Assembly (NCBI RefSeq): GCF_017309955.1
Contig: NZ_CP021247.1
Location: 3,311,001-3,375,000 of the forward strand
Length of the DNA stretch: 64,000 bases
DNA from: Novosphingobium sp. KA1
Lineage (GTDB): Bacteria; Pseudomonadota; Alphaproteobacteria; Sphingomonadales; Sphingomonadaceae
Direction of reading: 5' to 3'
Below, piece after piece: positions 29,201 to 37,603 of the stretch; within the stretch, counting starts at the first letter, position 1; each line of letters opens with the position of its first letter. Below the pieces are notes generated by a model. The model had not been told where the DNA came from and did no database searches. It was given only the letters and a program-made list of their open reading frames with translations. Made by a program: the position numbers and the translations under genes.

Positions 29201-30572
29201 CCACGGTGTCGAGCCCGACGATGCGCCGCACGCGGGCATCGAGGGGGATCAGGATCTTGTCGGCATCGACCCGCGCGGCGCCCTGCGCGCTCAGCCCTTC
29301 AAGCCCCATGTCGTTCATCATCAGACGCGCGGCATTGATCTTGTAGGCAGCCTTTGGCGCGGTGAAGGCACCGTCCAGCGCGAGCGAGGCGGTCAGCCCC
29401 GATCCGCCGAGGTTCTTCGCCATCACCGTGGGCTTGAGCAGCGCGAACTGCAGGCGCAGGTTCTCGAAACTGTTGGCGGATAGATCGATCACGCCGTCAG
29501 GGCGCAGGGTGAAGGCATCGCTCGACACCAGGCCCGACAGCCTGGCCTTGCGCTTGTCCAGTGCTGCCGTGAGATCGACGTTCGTCACCGGCCCCAGCAG
29601 ACCCGCGGTCGGGCCGGTGAAGAGCCGGGCGATCCGGGTCGGCCCCTTGACGACGAACGTGCCGTCCCGCGCGGTCAGTGCCAGCCGCGCCATCTCGCTG
29701 CCGCCAAGATCGGCATCGAACGTGCCGTTCCAGGTCTTCCAGTCGCCCTTGCCGTCGAGCCGCAGCGCCATCGGCTGCTTGAACCCGCCGAGCGCGGCGA
29801 TCACGCCGCCCACCGGCGCATCGACGTCGGCCTTGAGCGCCAGCCGGTTCCTGGCGGGCACGGCATCAAGCACGAGATCGAAGCGGTCCCCGCCCTCCCC
29901 GTTCTTGACGGCGCCCTTGATCGCCACCGTGCCGCCCCTGGCAAAGACCTGCGCGCGGCCATCGGCGATATGTGCGCGGCCGTCGACGGTGAGGATGCGG
30001 CGCACCCCGGCCACCGGCGGCTCGGCGACGAACTGGCCGATCCGGAGGCGGCCGACGTCGATGTCGAGATCGGGCAGCAGCGGCTCGGTGCTGGGCGGGG
30101 TCGGCTTGAACCGGGGGGAACGGCGCAGGACCATCCGCTCGGCCACGGCGCTGCGCACGTCGACGTGCTTGTCGAGATAGGCGAAGGGGCGCCAGTCGAC
30201 ATCGATCTCGGGCGAAAACAGGAACTCGCCCTGCGGGTCGCTGACCGAGAGGTCGTGCAGGGTCATCCTGCCGTAGAGCGAACCCTCGATCCGCCCGACC
30301 TTGATGCGCATGCCGTTGTCGAAGCGCAGCCCCGCGATCTGCTCGGCGACGAAGCGGTGGCCGGGGCCGGTATCGATGCCGAAGATCAGGGCCCCGGCCA
30401 GCAGCACCGCGCCCAGCACCACGGTGACAACCGTTTTCAGGGCACGAATGCGCAGGCGCCGTCCAAGCGTGAGCCGGGGCCGCTCGTTCGTCTCGTCCCC
30501 GGTCACTGCCATGTCCGCTTCCGGCAGGTTTCCGCTCTCTGCCGGGGGCAGGTTGTCTTCTTCGCCGCTCAT
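26274..30572 (-). CDS. tamB: translocation and assembly module protein TamB
   Basis: Large AsmA/VPS13-like envelope protein that spans the periplasm. With TamA it has been linked to outer-membrane protein assembly and to phospholipid transport. The 1432-aa product has an N-terminal cytoplasmic stretch, one membrane helix at about residues 46-66 and a very long repetitive beta region. A C-terminal TamB (DUF490) domain ends SGVNSLNVKIKKDY. Starts with a one-base overlap to tamA. Confidence 0.92.
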   Translation of the reverse strand: MSGEEDNLPPAESGNLPEADMAVTGDETNERPRLTLGRRLRIRALKTVVTVVLGAVLLAGALIFGIDTGPGHRFVAEQIAGLRFDNGMRIKVGRIEGSLYGRMTLHDLSVSDPQGEFLFSPEIDVDWRPFAYLDKHVDVRSAVAERMVLRRSPRFKPTPPSTEPLLPDLDIDVGRLRIGQFVAEPPVAGVRRILTVDGRAHIADGRAQVFARGGTVAIKGAVKNGEGGDRFDLVLDAVPARNRLALKADVDAPVGGVIAALGGFKQPMALRLDGKGDWKTWNGTFDADLGGSEMARLALTARDGTFVVKGPTRIARLFTGPTAGLLGPVTNVDLTAALDKRKARLSGLVSSDAFTLRPDGVIDLSANSFENLRLQFALLKPTVMAKNLGGSGLTASLALDGAFTAPKAAYKINAARLMMNDMGLEGLSAQGAARVDADKILIPLDARVRRIVGLDTVAGGTLANVTLKGDIAIDGPRVLSDNMRLKSDRIDAGLILVADVGKGFYTGAIDGKIDNYRLESVGLFDIRTNMDLKSENQGFALEGTVHARSRKLFNSTLQSYLGGNFAASSRVRYGSDGIVRFAALRMNAPDLRIVDGQGSWSPAGRIALTARGASQRYGALGVRVTGTLINPDAHLTAEHPGFGIGLANLDARITGVRGGYRLDVRSDTDYGPLKADVNLLMGRQMAIRINSGNLSGVDFAGQMTQTAAGPFAGELTAKGNGIGGALRLAAEGKFQAVDFNLRAKDATFAGPANLTIGSALIDGRAVLYDKPTVVADAQLAGTSIGALDLAAARVLVDYRDGRGQAKGLIEGVSGVPFKLGVNADLAPEMWRVALSGRVRGQSLRTLSPARIVPGKDGYELLPTTLSFGRGQARVAGKYGEGMRFESRMENFDVGVINAFVPGYGLGGSASGSFDFAQAGSDAFPQADARLTITDFTRTSSSTISQPVDINFLGKLVSDGAEAHAVIRKRGSVVGRMEAALRPLPAGGGTWSQRLLEAPLGGGIRYNGPADTLFSFAGQPGQTLVGSVGLAADFSCKLTDPCVNGLVKGRDLTYEYQAYGTKLTNMTLAGRFNGNNFELQSLNANAGSGTVSASGRMSLAAAEGYPMDLAVKLDKARLARSSSLSASATGTVNLTKRAGEKALLSGELRLPETRYQIVREGAVEIPQLTGVRFKPKTGPTRVTGDEQAEPILTAFSTLRLDLHLKAPEKLYVSGMGLDSEWSADFTVGGTSAAPTMAGDVTLIRGNLDFAGRSFDISSGKISFNGGRTIDPSVSIAATDTIEDVAVTVSVSGRAYNPQIEFSSDPSLPDDEILSRILFGSSIANLSAIQAVQLATSLNSLRASGGGLNPLGKLRSATGIDRLRILSPDQTTGRGTALAAGQYLTDDIYVELITDARGFTATQLEVSVTKWLSVLSQAGGSGVNSLNVKIKKDY

Positions 30573-32953
30573 CAGAAGGCCTGTCCGATCGAAACGTAGA
30601 TATTGAGGCGCGATTCGCCCGGCCGGCGGTCAATCGGCGTGGCGAGATCGAGGCGCATCGGTCCGAAATTCGTGTAGAAGCGGCCGCCGATGCCGACGCC
30701 GTAGCGCAAGTCGTTGAACTGCGGGGTGGTCTGCCGATAGGCCTGCCCGGCATCGACAAAGGCGACGATGCCATAGTTGCCGAAACGGTAACGCGCCTCG
30801 ACCGACGCCTCGTTGAGACTGCGCCCGCCCACCGCCTTGCCGTCGGCGGCCTGCTCGCCCAGCGCCTGATAGCTGTAGCCGCGCACCGAGCCGCCGCCGC
30901 CGGCGTAGAGCCGCCGCGACGGTGCGATGTCGAACAGGCCGGCACCCTTGATGGTGCCGAGGCGCACACGCCCCGCCAGGACAAGACTGTCGGTCACCGG
31001 GAAGTAGCCGGAACCGTCGATCCGGCTGCGGATATAGGGGTTGAAACCGCCCTTCACGGTCGCTTCCGGCTGGACCAGCGCGGTCAGGCGAAAGCCCTTG
31101 GTGGGGTCGAGCAGGCTGTCGGTCTGGTCGAAACCGAGCTGTCCGTTCACCCCGGCCACGTAATAGAGCTTGCGGTCGCGCGTGCCGGTTGCCGTGTTGT
31201 AGTCGGTCTCGCCGGTGATCAGCGTTTCGGCGCCGACGGCATACGTGATCTTCTTCTGCCAGAGCGGCGTGGAATCGCGCGCCATGCGGATGGCGATGCG
31301 CCCGGTATAGGCGCTGTAGGCGTCGTAGTCGTTGTGGAACGCCTCGGTCACCAGTTCCAGCGTGCGATCGCGCTGCCCCGAATTGGAGCGCCTGAACGTC
31401 GTCGACAGCCCTTGCTGCTTGGTACCCGCGATGGCGCTGACGATCAGCGCGCCTTCAGGCGGGAACAGGTTGCGATGGGTCCAGCTGGCCTGGGCGCTGA
31501 GCCCCTCGCCCGTGGCATACCCGATGGTACCGGCAATCGTGCGCGGCGGCCCGGCGTCCTGCTGGACGTGCAGGGTGACGTATTCGGTACCGTCGCTCCC
31601 CGCGGATTGCCCGGTCTTGCGGGGCTCGACAGCGATCGTCGAGAACAGGCTGGTCGCGATCAGCGCCTTGCGCAAGTCGTCGACCTTGCGGCTGTCGTAG
31701 AGATCGCCCTTCTTGAACCGCGCAAGCACGCCGATGTGCTTGGCATCGAAGGCCAGATCGCCCGAGGTCGTGAACCCGTCGAAGCGGCCGCGCGGGCCGA
31801 CGTCGACCGGCAGCGTATAGACACCCTCGCCGCTATCCGGGTCGAGCAGGATGTCGCGGTCCCCCACTTGCGCGAAGGCATAGCCGTTTTCGGGAAGCGC
31901 CAGCGCCACTTGCGCCTCGGCGCCCTGCACACGCTGCGCGATGATCGGCTCGCCGCGCTTGAGTGCGAGATTGTCGGCGATGAGGCTTGGCGGCACCGTC
32001 GGGTCGGCTTTCACGACGATGTCGGAAAGCGTGTAGCGCTTGCCCGGCGACACCGTCATCACCGCGGTCAGCGCAACCTTGCCCTCGTCGTTGCGATCAC
32101 GCTGGACCCGGGTACGGATGACCGGCGAATACCAGCCCTCGGACGCGAGCACGGTCTGCATGAGCGTCGCATCCTCCGCCAGACGCGCGCGCAGCATCGC
32201 GATATTGGCGGCCTTGCCGTCCCCTTTCTTGAGGGCGGAATGGGACTTGAACTCGGCCAGCAGATCGGTGTCCGCGGCCTTGTCGGCCTCCTCCACCCCA
32301 TCGATCCGCATCGCATAGGCGACTTCGGTGTCCTTGGCCTCTTCCTCGGCCTCGGCGAACTGGACCGGGGTCACTTCGAACTGGTCGATCGGCGGCAGGG
32401 GTGCGGTCAGTTCCGCGTCCCGAACCGGCGCGGTGCCGATGGTTTCGGTTTCGGCGGTGGGAGCCGCCGCCTGCTGGACGGCAGCGCCCGCCGAGGCAGA
32501 AGCAGCAGGAGGCGCCGGGGCAGGAGACTGGACAGGAGACTGGGCATTCGCCGCCTTGCCATCGCCCGCCAGTCGCTTCTCGAATTCGTCGATCGTCTCC
32601 AGCGGCTTGCCAAGTTCGGGATCGTCTTCGGCGCCCAGCCTGGGGATCGAACGGTTAAACTCGTCGTCGGAAATGACCGGCTTCACATCGGGCATCACCG
32701 CATCGGCAGGCGGCGCCGGCACGGCAAGCTTTCCGGCCTGCAGGGTATCGTTCTCGTCGGGCTTTCCGGCATCCGCGCCTCTCGCATCAGGCCGCCTGGC
32801 ATCGCTGCTGTCTGCCGCCGGGCTGGCCGGATCGGCTTGCTGCGCGCGCGCAGGCGTACCGGTGAGCGCCAGCACGAATGCCAGCGTCGCCAATCCGGCG
32901 CCTTCACGCACCAGTCGGGAACCGATGGCGGCGTGATCGCTTGGTCCTGGCAT
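30572..32953 (-). CDS. tamA: translocation and assembly module protein TamA (Omp85 family)
   Basis: Outer-membrane beta-barrel partner of TamB. The 793-aa protein has a signal peptide (to about residue 37, ARAQQ). A low-complexity Ala/Pro/Asp/Glu-rich region follows to about residue 205. POTRA-type repeats come next (for example GKRYTLSDIVV and NGYAFAQVGDRDI). The Omp85 barrel carries the SRRLYAGGGGSVRGYSYQALG signature and ends YVSIGQAF with terminal Phe. It is about 200 residues longer than E. coli TamA, mostly because of the N-terminal linker. The promoter lies in the 177-bp gap shared with the divergent YihY gene. Confidence 0.92.
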   Translation of the reverse strand: MPGPSDHAAIGSRLVREGAGLATLAFVLALTGTPARAQQADPASPAADSSDARRPDARGADAGKPDENDTLQAGKLAVPAPPADAVMPDVKPVISDDEFNRSIPRLGAEDDPELGKPLETIDEFEKRLAGDGKAANAQSPVQSPAPAPPAASASAGAAVQQAAAPTAETETIGTAPVRDAELTAPLPPIDQFEVTPVQFAEAEEEAKDTEVAYAMRIDGVEEADKAADTDLLAEFKSHSALKKGDGKAANIAMLRARLAEDATLMQTVLASEGWYSPVIRTRVQRDRNDEGKVALTAVMTVSPGKRYTLSDIVVKADPTVPPSLIADNLALKRGEPIIAQRVQGAEAQVALALPENGYAFAQVGDRDILLDPDSGEGVYTLPVDVGPRGRFDGFTTSGDLAFDAKHIGVLARFKKGDLYDSRKVDDLRKALIATSLFSTIAVEPRKTGQSAGSDGTEYVTLHVQQDAGPPRTIAGTIGYATGEGLSAQASWTHRNLFPPEGALIVSAIAGTKQQGLSTTFRRSNSGQRDRTLELVTEAFHNDYDAYSAYTGRIAIRMARDSTPLWQKKITYAVGAETLITGETDYNTATGTRDRKLYYVAGVNGQLGFDQTDSLLDPTKGFRLTALVQPEATVKGGFNPYIRSRIDGSGYFPVTDSLVLAGRVRLGTIKGAGLFDIAPSRRLYAGGGGSVRGYSYQALGEQAADGKAVGGRSLNEASVEARYRFGNYGIVAFVDAGQAYRQTTPQFNDLRYGVGIGGRFYTNFGPMRLDLATPIDRRPGESRLNIYVSIGQAF

Positions 32954-33130
32954 GAGCAGACTTATGAATACCCCCTGTAGCGTCCGGCCTTGCGCAGACC
33001 GGCCCGATAATCAACCGCATCATCCGTGGCCAGGTCGTGATGGCCACTTCGAGTCTGGGCAACGGACGCCCTCGTGCCTTAGCGTATCGCATTGCAACAG
33101 CGAAAGTTCCCGGCGGCAAGGGGGAAGCTG

Positions 33131-34249
33131 ATGAATGGACACGAAGGAACCGTCGAGCGTGACACGCCGGATACGGTTTCCGATACGAATGCGCCACCCC
33201 TGACGGCGGCTCCGGCGGCAATCGGTCCCGCGCCTGTCACGCCGGGCTGGGATGCGGATACGCCGCTCGCCTTGCCGGCGCGCGCATGGTGGCGGGTGGT
33301 GCGGCGGGTCTGGGTGATGAGCGGGTTCCATGAACTCGGCCTGCTGGCGGCGGGGCTCGCGTTCTACTGCTTTCTCGCGCTGACGCCGCTGATCGCCGCC
33401 ACCGTGATGACCTACGGCCTCGTCGGCGACGTCGACGCCGTGCGCGACCAGATGCAGAGCATCGTCCGGGTGGTCCCACCCGAAGTGGCCCATATGCTCG
33501 AACAGCAACTGATCCAGATCGTCACCACCAGCCGCGGCGTCACCGGTTTTGCACTGGTGATCGCGCTGTTCTTTGCGATCTACGGAGGCATGCGCGCGGC
33601 GAGCGGCATGATCAGCGCGCTCAACGTCATCAACGAGGAGCGCGAGACCCGCGGCATCATCGCCCTCACCTTGCGCGCCGGAGGCCTGACGCTGTCCGCC
33701 GTGCTGATCGCGATGACCGGCGTGGTTTCCGGCGGCATCTTCGCATGGCTGCAGACCCATGCCGCCGCCTACCTCGGCGATGCGACGCAAAGCCTGTTCA
33801 ACTGGCTCACCTGGCTCGCCGCCATCCTTCTCGGCAGTAGCGGCTTTGCGCTCATCATGCGCTACGGCCCGGACCGGCGCCCCGCCAAGTGGCGCTGGCT
33901 CGCCCCCGGTGCCTTGCTGGCGACCCTGCTGTGGATCGCCGTCTCGTTCGGGTTCTCGCTCTATGTCGCCTATATCAGCGACTACAACGCGACCTATGGC
34001 TCGCTTTCGGCCATCGTCGTGTTCCTGATGTGGCTGTTCCTGTCGGCCTACGGTATCCTGCTCGGCGCCCTGCTCAATGCGGAAATCGAGCGGCAGACCT
34101 TCTGCGACACCACCAGAGGTCCGCCCAAACCGCCCGGTGAGCGCGGGGCCGTGCTGGCCGACGTCATCGACGACCGGGTGCCCTCGCTCGCGGACCTCCA
34201 GCGCAAGCGCAGCCGCCGCGCCGAGAAGGCACGCCGAAGGGCGGATTAA
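33131..34249 (+). CDS. YihY/BrkB family inner-membrane protein
   Basis: A 372-aa polytopic protein of the YihY (formerly RNase BN/BrkB) family, whose function is unsettled. A hydrophilic N-terminus of about 60 residues precedes six or so membrane helices. Conserved segments are GLLAAGLAFYCFLALTPLIA, GMRAASGMISALNVINEE and YGSLSAIVVFLMWLFLSAY. The C-terminus is basic (RKRSRRAEKARRRAD). I use the ATG at 33131, preceded by AAGGGGGAAG, rather than one 39 bp upstream. It converges on the kinase gene with a 4-bp overlap of ends. Confidence 0.85.
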   Translation: MNGHEGTVERDTPDTVSDTNAPPLTAAPAAIGPAPVTPGWDADTPLALPARAWWRVVRRVWVMSGFHELGLLAAGLAFYCFLALTPLIAATVMTYGLVGDVDAVRDQMQSIVRVVPPEVAHMLEQQLIQIVTTSRGVTGFALVIALFFAIYGGMRAASGMISALNVINEERETRGIIALTLRAGGLTLSAVLIAMTGVVSGGIFAWLQTHAAAYLGDATQSLFNWLTWLAAILLGSSGFALIMRYGPDRRPAKWRWLAPGALLATLLWIAVSFGFSLYVAYISDYNATYGSLSAIVVFLMWLFLSAYGILLGALLNAEIERQTFCDTTRGPPKPPGERGAVLADVIDDRVPSLADLQRKRSRRAEKARRRAD

Positions 34250-35103
34250 CGCGCCTCGATCGCCTGCGGGCGGCGGTCCCGATCCAGCCGCACCACCAGA
34301 TCCGCCCGCGCGGGCATCTCGGCGAGGATGGCGCAGGTGATCCGCTCGTAATGGGCAATGAAGCGCGCGATTTGCGCCTCGCTCATCACCTTGTCGTCCG
34401 GCCCGGCGCGCACGGCGAGATCGCGCTCCTGCTCACTGCGCCAGCGGTGGACAACCTCGAAACCGGGCGCGGCCAGCAGCACCAGCCGGTCGATCCGGGC
34501 AAAGAGCCGCTGGTACGAATCGCCGAGCATGTCGTTCACCCAGCGCCGCCAACGGCCATCGGGATCCTCCCCCGCCTCCAGCGCATTGACCGGTTCGGCC
34601 AGTTCGCGTGCCCGCTGCGGAAAGGCGCCGAGGCACCAGCCCTCCAGCACGAGCACCTGGCAGCCGGGCCCGACGATGGGCCAGTCACGCTCCGAAACCC
34701 GGTCGTCGCGGGCCTTGTCGAAACGCGGCAGCGCCACCGGACCGCCCGCCTCCAGCCCGTCGAGCACGTCCAGCCCGAGGGCGATGTCGTGCGTGCCCGG
34801 CACCCCGCGCGTGGCGAGCAGGGGGTGAACGTGGCGCGCCAGTGCCTGCCGCTCGGCATGGGTGAGATAGAGGTCGTCCAGCGACAGCACCGCGCTCGCG
34901 AGGCGCTCGGCCGCGCAATGGGCCTGCACCGCCTGCGCCAGCGTGGACTTGCCGGACCCTTGCGCGCCGCAAATGCCGATGACGACGGGGCGATGACGGG
35001 AGCCGGGCCAAGAGCCGGGCCGCGGGCCTGAAAGCGCGCCGGAAAGCGCGCCGTGGACTTGCTCCATCACGGCATCCACAAGGCGGGGATCGAGCCCGGT
35101 CAC
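34246..35103 (-). CDS. P-loop kinase, D-glycerate 3-kinase-like (COG4240 type)
   Basis: A 285-aa cytosolic kinase. It has a Walker A GAQGSGKS at residues 46-53, LSLDDLYLTHAERQALA, HPLLATRGVPGTHD, PRFDKARDDR and the EGWCLGAFPQ stretch, all characteristic of the plant-type glycerate kinase/YggC group. The frame is open far upstream, but the GTG at 35103 overlaps the stop of the MEKHLA gene (GTGA), so I take it as the start. Glycerate phosphorylation is the best guess. Related proteins of unknown substrate exist. Confidence 0.75.
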   Translation of the reverse strand: MTGLDPRLVDAVMEQVHGALSGALSGPRPGSWPGSRHRPVVIGICGAQGSGKSTLAQAVQAHCAAERLASAVLSLDDLYLTHAERQALARHVHPLLATRGVPGTHDIALGLDVLDGLEAGGPVALPRFDKARDDRVSERDWPIVGPGCQVLVLEGWCLGAFPQRARELAEPVNALEAGEDPDGRWRRWVNDMLGDSYQRLFARIDRLVLLAAPGFEVVHRWRSEQERDLAVRAGPDDKVMSEAQIARFIAHYERITCAILAEMPARADLVVRLDRDRRPQAIEAR

Positions 35104-35576
35104 AGCGGGAACATCGCGGCCTGACCGAAGCAGACCCCATCGCCGTCGACGAGGTTCCAGACCACCGCCGGGCCGATCCGGAAACGCCGCCCCCTGGCGC
35201 TGATGCGCACACCGGCATAGTCGTCGATGAAGCCGTGGGCGGTCACACGGTCGAGCAAAGCCTGCCGCTCTTCGCGCAGCGGCGCCTCGGCCGAGAGGCG
35301 CGAGGGCATGCCGACAAACGTCGCAAGATCGCTCTCGAATGCCGTGAGCGCGCGCGCATTGCCGAGAAAGAACAGCGGATCGGCCTCGGTGCCGTGGGCA
35401 ACCACGGCAAACGGCGCCTGCCACAACGCCGCAACCGGATCGCCGCCGCGCACCAGCGGACGCCCCAGCAGGCGCTCGAAACTCCCGGCTATCAAGGCGA
35501 TCCGCGCGGCGCATCCGGGCTCGCGATAGATGACAGGCACGGCCCCCGCCCCTTCCGTTTCCGCCTGTCCGTGCAC
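35100..35576 (-). CDS. MEKHLA domain protein
   Basis: A 158-aa protein built almost entirely of one MEKHLA domain, a PAS-like fold also found at the end of plant HD-ZIP III factors. Characteristic segments are VVAHGTEADPLFFLGNARAL, MPSRLSAE, HGFIDDYAGVRISARGRRF and the WNLVDGDG end. The start is a GTG at 35576 with a strong GGAGGA upstream. Bacterial single-domain members have unknown function, possibly ligand or light/redox sensing. It is coupled to the kinase downstream by a 4-nt overlap. Confidence 0.75.
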   Translation of the reverse strand: MHGQAETEGAGAVPVIYREPGCAARIALIAGSFERLLGRPLVRGGDPVAALWQAPFAVVAHGTEADPLFFLGNARALTAFESDLATFVGMPSRLSAEAPLREERQALLDRVTAHGFIDDYAGVRISARGRRFRIGPAVVWNLVDGDGVCFGQAAMFPL

Positions 35577-35762
35577 CTCGTCCTCCGCTGGAATGCCCGT
35601 TCGCCTAGCAGCACCGCCGCCCGTTTGCGAGCCGTCACGGCGTATCGTACCGGCGATCAGCCCGCATCGCGGTTGATGCCGCAGCCCCTGTGCGACTAGC
35701 TATCCGGCAACAAGAGATCGGGGCCAGCCCATGCGCGCGCCCGAGAGAGGAAGGATAACCGG

Positions 35763-36599
35763 ATGAGCGATGTTCTCGGCTACAAAGGCAAGCGTGTAAT
35801 CGTCAGCGGCTGCTTCTCGGGCATGGGCGAGGCGACGGCAAAGCTGCTTGTCGACCTCGGCGCCGAAGTCCACGGCTTCGACTTCAAGGAAAGCGCGGTG
35901 CCGATGGCCTCGTTCACCCGGATCGACCTGCGCGACCCGGCCAGTCTCGAAGCCGCGGTTGCCGGTGTCGGCGGCAAGATCGACGCCCTGTTCAACTGCG
36001 CGGGGCTACCCGGCGGCGGCGGCTTCCCGGCGATGGACGTGATGAAGGTCAACTTCCTCGGCACCCGCCACCTTACCGAACAGGTCGTGCCGCTGATGGG
36101 CCAGGGCGGCGCCATCGTCTCGATCGCCTCCACCGGCGGCCTTGGCTGGAGCCGCCGCATCCCCGTCCACATGCAACTGCTTGCGACCCAGGGCTTCGAC
36201 GCCGGTCTCGCCTGGTGCGAGGCCAACATGGAACAGGTCAGCGAGGGTTATGCCTTCTCGAAGGAAGCAGTGATCGTCTGGACCCAGTTCATGGGCGCGC
36301 AGCTCATCAAGAAGGGCATCCGCATCAACTGCTCGCTGCCCTCGCCCACCCAGACGCCGATGATGGCAACCTTCCACGCCACTTCGGGCAAGGATGTGGT
36401 CGATGCCGCCGCCGAGCCGCTCGGCCGCTACACCACGCCCGCCGAACAGGCCGGTCCGCTGGTGCTGATCTGCAGCGACCTTGCCGGCGTGGTCAACGGC
36501 ATCGTCATGCCGGTGGACGGCGGTTTCATGGGCGGCCTCGCCACGGGCCAAGTGGACATCACCAAGATGATGAGCGCGGCTTCCAAGCAGCCCGCCTGA
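35763..36599 (+). CDS. short-chain dehydrogenase, coniferyl-alcohol dehydrogenase/3-alpha-hydroxysteroid dehydrogenase type
   Basis: NAD(P)-dependent SDR of 278 aa. It has a glycine-rich SGCFSGMG (15-22), FNCAG (77-81) and catalytic Y163-x3-K167 in EGYAFSKEA. The long insertion around SRRIPVHMQLLATQGFDAG and the PVDGGFMGG end match the subgroup annotated as coniferyl-alcohol or hydroxysteroid dehydrogenases. Sphingomonads often degrade lignin-derived aromatics, so an aromatic alcohol substrate is plausible but unproven. RBS GAGAGAGGAAGG precedes the ATG. A strong terminator follows at 36620. Confidence 0.78.
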   Translation: MSDVLGYKGKRVIVSGCFSGMGEATAKLLVDLGAEVHGFDFKESAVPMASFTRIDLRDPASLEAAVAGVGGKIDALFNCAGLPGGGGFPAMDVMKVNFLGTRHLTEQVVPLMGQGGAIVSIASTGGLGWSRRIPVHMQLLATQGFDAGLAWCEANMEQVSEGYAFSKEAVIVWTQFMGAQLIKKGIRINCSLPSPTQTPMMATFHATSGKDVVDAAAEPLGRYTTPAEQAGPLVLICSDLAGVVNGIVMPVDGGFMGGLATGQVDITKMMSAASKQPA

Positions 36600-36619
36600 T
36601 CGCTCGGCGACAAAATTCG

Positions 36620-36655
36620 AAAAGGGGTCGGCTGCCTGTGCATCCGGCCCCTTTT
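36620..36655 (+). terminator. intrinsic terminator after the SDR gene
   Basis: Twelve-bp stem AAAAGGGGTCGG/CCGGCCCCTTTT (one G-U pair) ending in T-run. It is followed at 36651-36690 by three tandem CCCCTTTWAC-like motifs. Confidence 0.7.
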
Positions 36656-36740
36656 ACCCCAGCCCCTTTAACCCCCGCCCCTTTAACCTATGCGTCAACC
36701 TGCTAAGGCAGTCGCAAGAACAAGGAGCAGGACCACAAGC

Positions 36741-37544
36741 ATGACCGACGCCGTACTGTACGAGATCGACGCCGAAGGCATCGTCACGATCACTCTCAAC
36801 CGGCCGGAAATGCGCAATCCGATCTCCGATCCCGAAGTGATCGAGGCCCTGCTGGGCGCCGTGGAACGGCTGGACAACGATCCCGCCGCGCGCGTCGCCA
36901 TTCTCACCGGCGCGGGCAAGGGCTTCTCCTCGGGCGGCAACATCAACGAGATGAAGCCCGGCGGCAACGTCAACGGCGGCGAGCCGATCCGCACCCGGCT
37001 CAATTACAAGCGCGGCATCCAGCGCCTGCCGCTCGCCTTCGCCGCGCTCGAAGTGCCGGTGATCGCCGCCGTCAACGGCGCGGCGGCGGGTGCGGGCTGC
37101 GACCTTACCTGCATGTGCGACCTGCGCATTGCCGGTGAAAGCGCGCGTTTTGCCGAAAGCTTCGTCAAGATCGGCCTGATCGCCGGCGACGGCGGCTCCT
37201 GGCTGCTGCCGCGCGTCGTCGGCTGGTCGAAGGCGGCCGAAATGGCGCTGACCGGCGACATGATCGACGCGGCGGAGGCGCTGGCCTGCGGGCTCGTCTC
37301 CAAGGTGGTGCCCGATCACCAGTTGATGGACGAGGCCCGCGCCCTCGCCCGCCGCATCGCCGCCAACCCGCCACATGCCGTGCGCATGACCAAGCGCCTG
37401 CTGTGGGAAGGCCGCCGCGCCGATCTCGCCACCCTGCTGGAAATGGCCGCCGCCATGCAGTCCGCCGCCCACGCCACCCAGGATCACGCCGAAGCGGTCG
37501 AGGCATTCCTCGAAAAGCGACGGCCCGAATTCAAGGGGACTTGA
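36741..37544 (+). CDS. crotonase/enoyl-CoA hydratase family protein
   Basis: Acyl-CoA hydratase/isomerase superfamily member of 267 aa. Oxyanion-hole segments are GKGFSSGGNINEM and VNGAAAGAGCDLTCMCDLRIA, followed by RFAESFVKIGLIAGDGGSWLLPR. The second catalytic position is Asp in the GDGG motif rather than Glu, a pattern seen in several isomerase-like members, so hydratase activity is uncertain. I use the ATG at 36741 preceded by CAAGGAGCAGGA. The stop lies 59 bp before ribB. Confidence 0.82.
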   Translation: MTDAVLYEIDAEGIVTITLNRPEMRNPISDPEVIEALLGAVERLDNDPAARVAILTGAGKGFSSGGNINEMKPGGNVNGGEPIRTRLNYKRGIQRLPLAFAALEVPVIAAVNGAAAGAGCDLTCMCDLRIAGESARFAESFVKIGLIAGDGGSWLLPRVVGWSKAAEMALTGDMIDAAEALACGLVSKVVPDHQLMDEARALARRIAANPPHAVRMTKRLLWEGRRADLATLLEMAAAMQSAAHATQDHAEAVEAFLEKRRPEFKGT

Positions 37545-37571
37545 ATTTCGATGTGATAGGCTCATATCGCG

Positions 37572-37589
37572 CTCACACCACAATGTGAG
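37572..37589 (+). promoter_or_regulatory. inverted repeat upstream of ribB, candidate operator
   Basis: CTCACA-CCACAA-TGTGAG, 6-bp perfect arms, 15 bp before the ribB ATG and just after a weak TTGAAT-N17-ATATCG promoter-like sequence (37541-37569). Since the ribB product carries an HTH domain, this is a candidate autoregulatory site, which is inference. Confidence 0.35.
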
Positions 37590-37603
37590 AACGAGATACT
37601 CCA

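Noticed and set aside
26166..29483. Very long open frame on the + strand inside tamB (over 1000 codons)
   Set aside because: It is antisense to tamB, reads as Arg/His/Ala-rich sequence without domains, and arises from GC-rich third positions. Similar shadows lie opposite ppdK, glyS, mutL and carB.
37545..37603. FMN riboswitch before ribB
   Set aside because: Only 59 bp separate the crotonase stop from the ribB start, too short for an RFN element, and its conserved motifs are absent.
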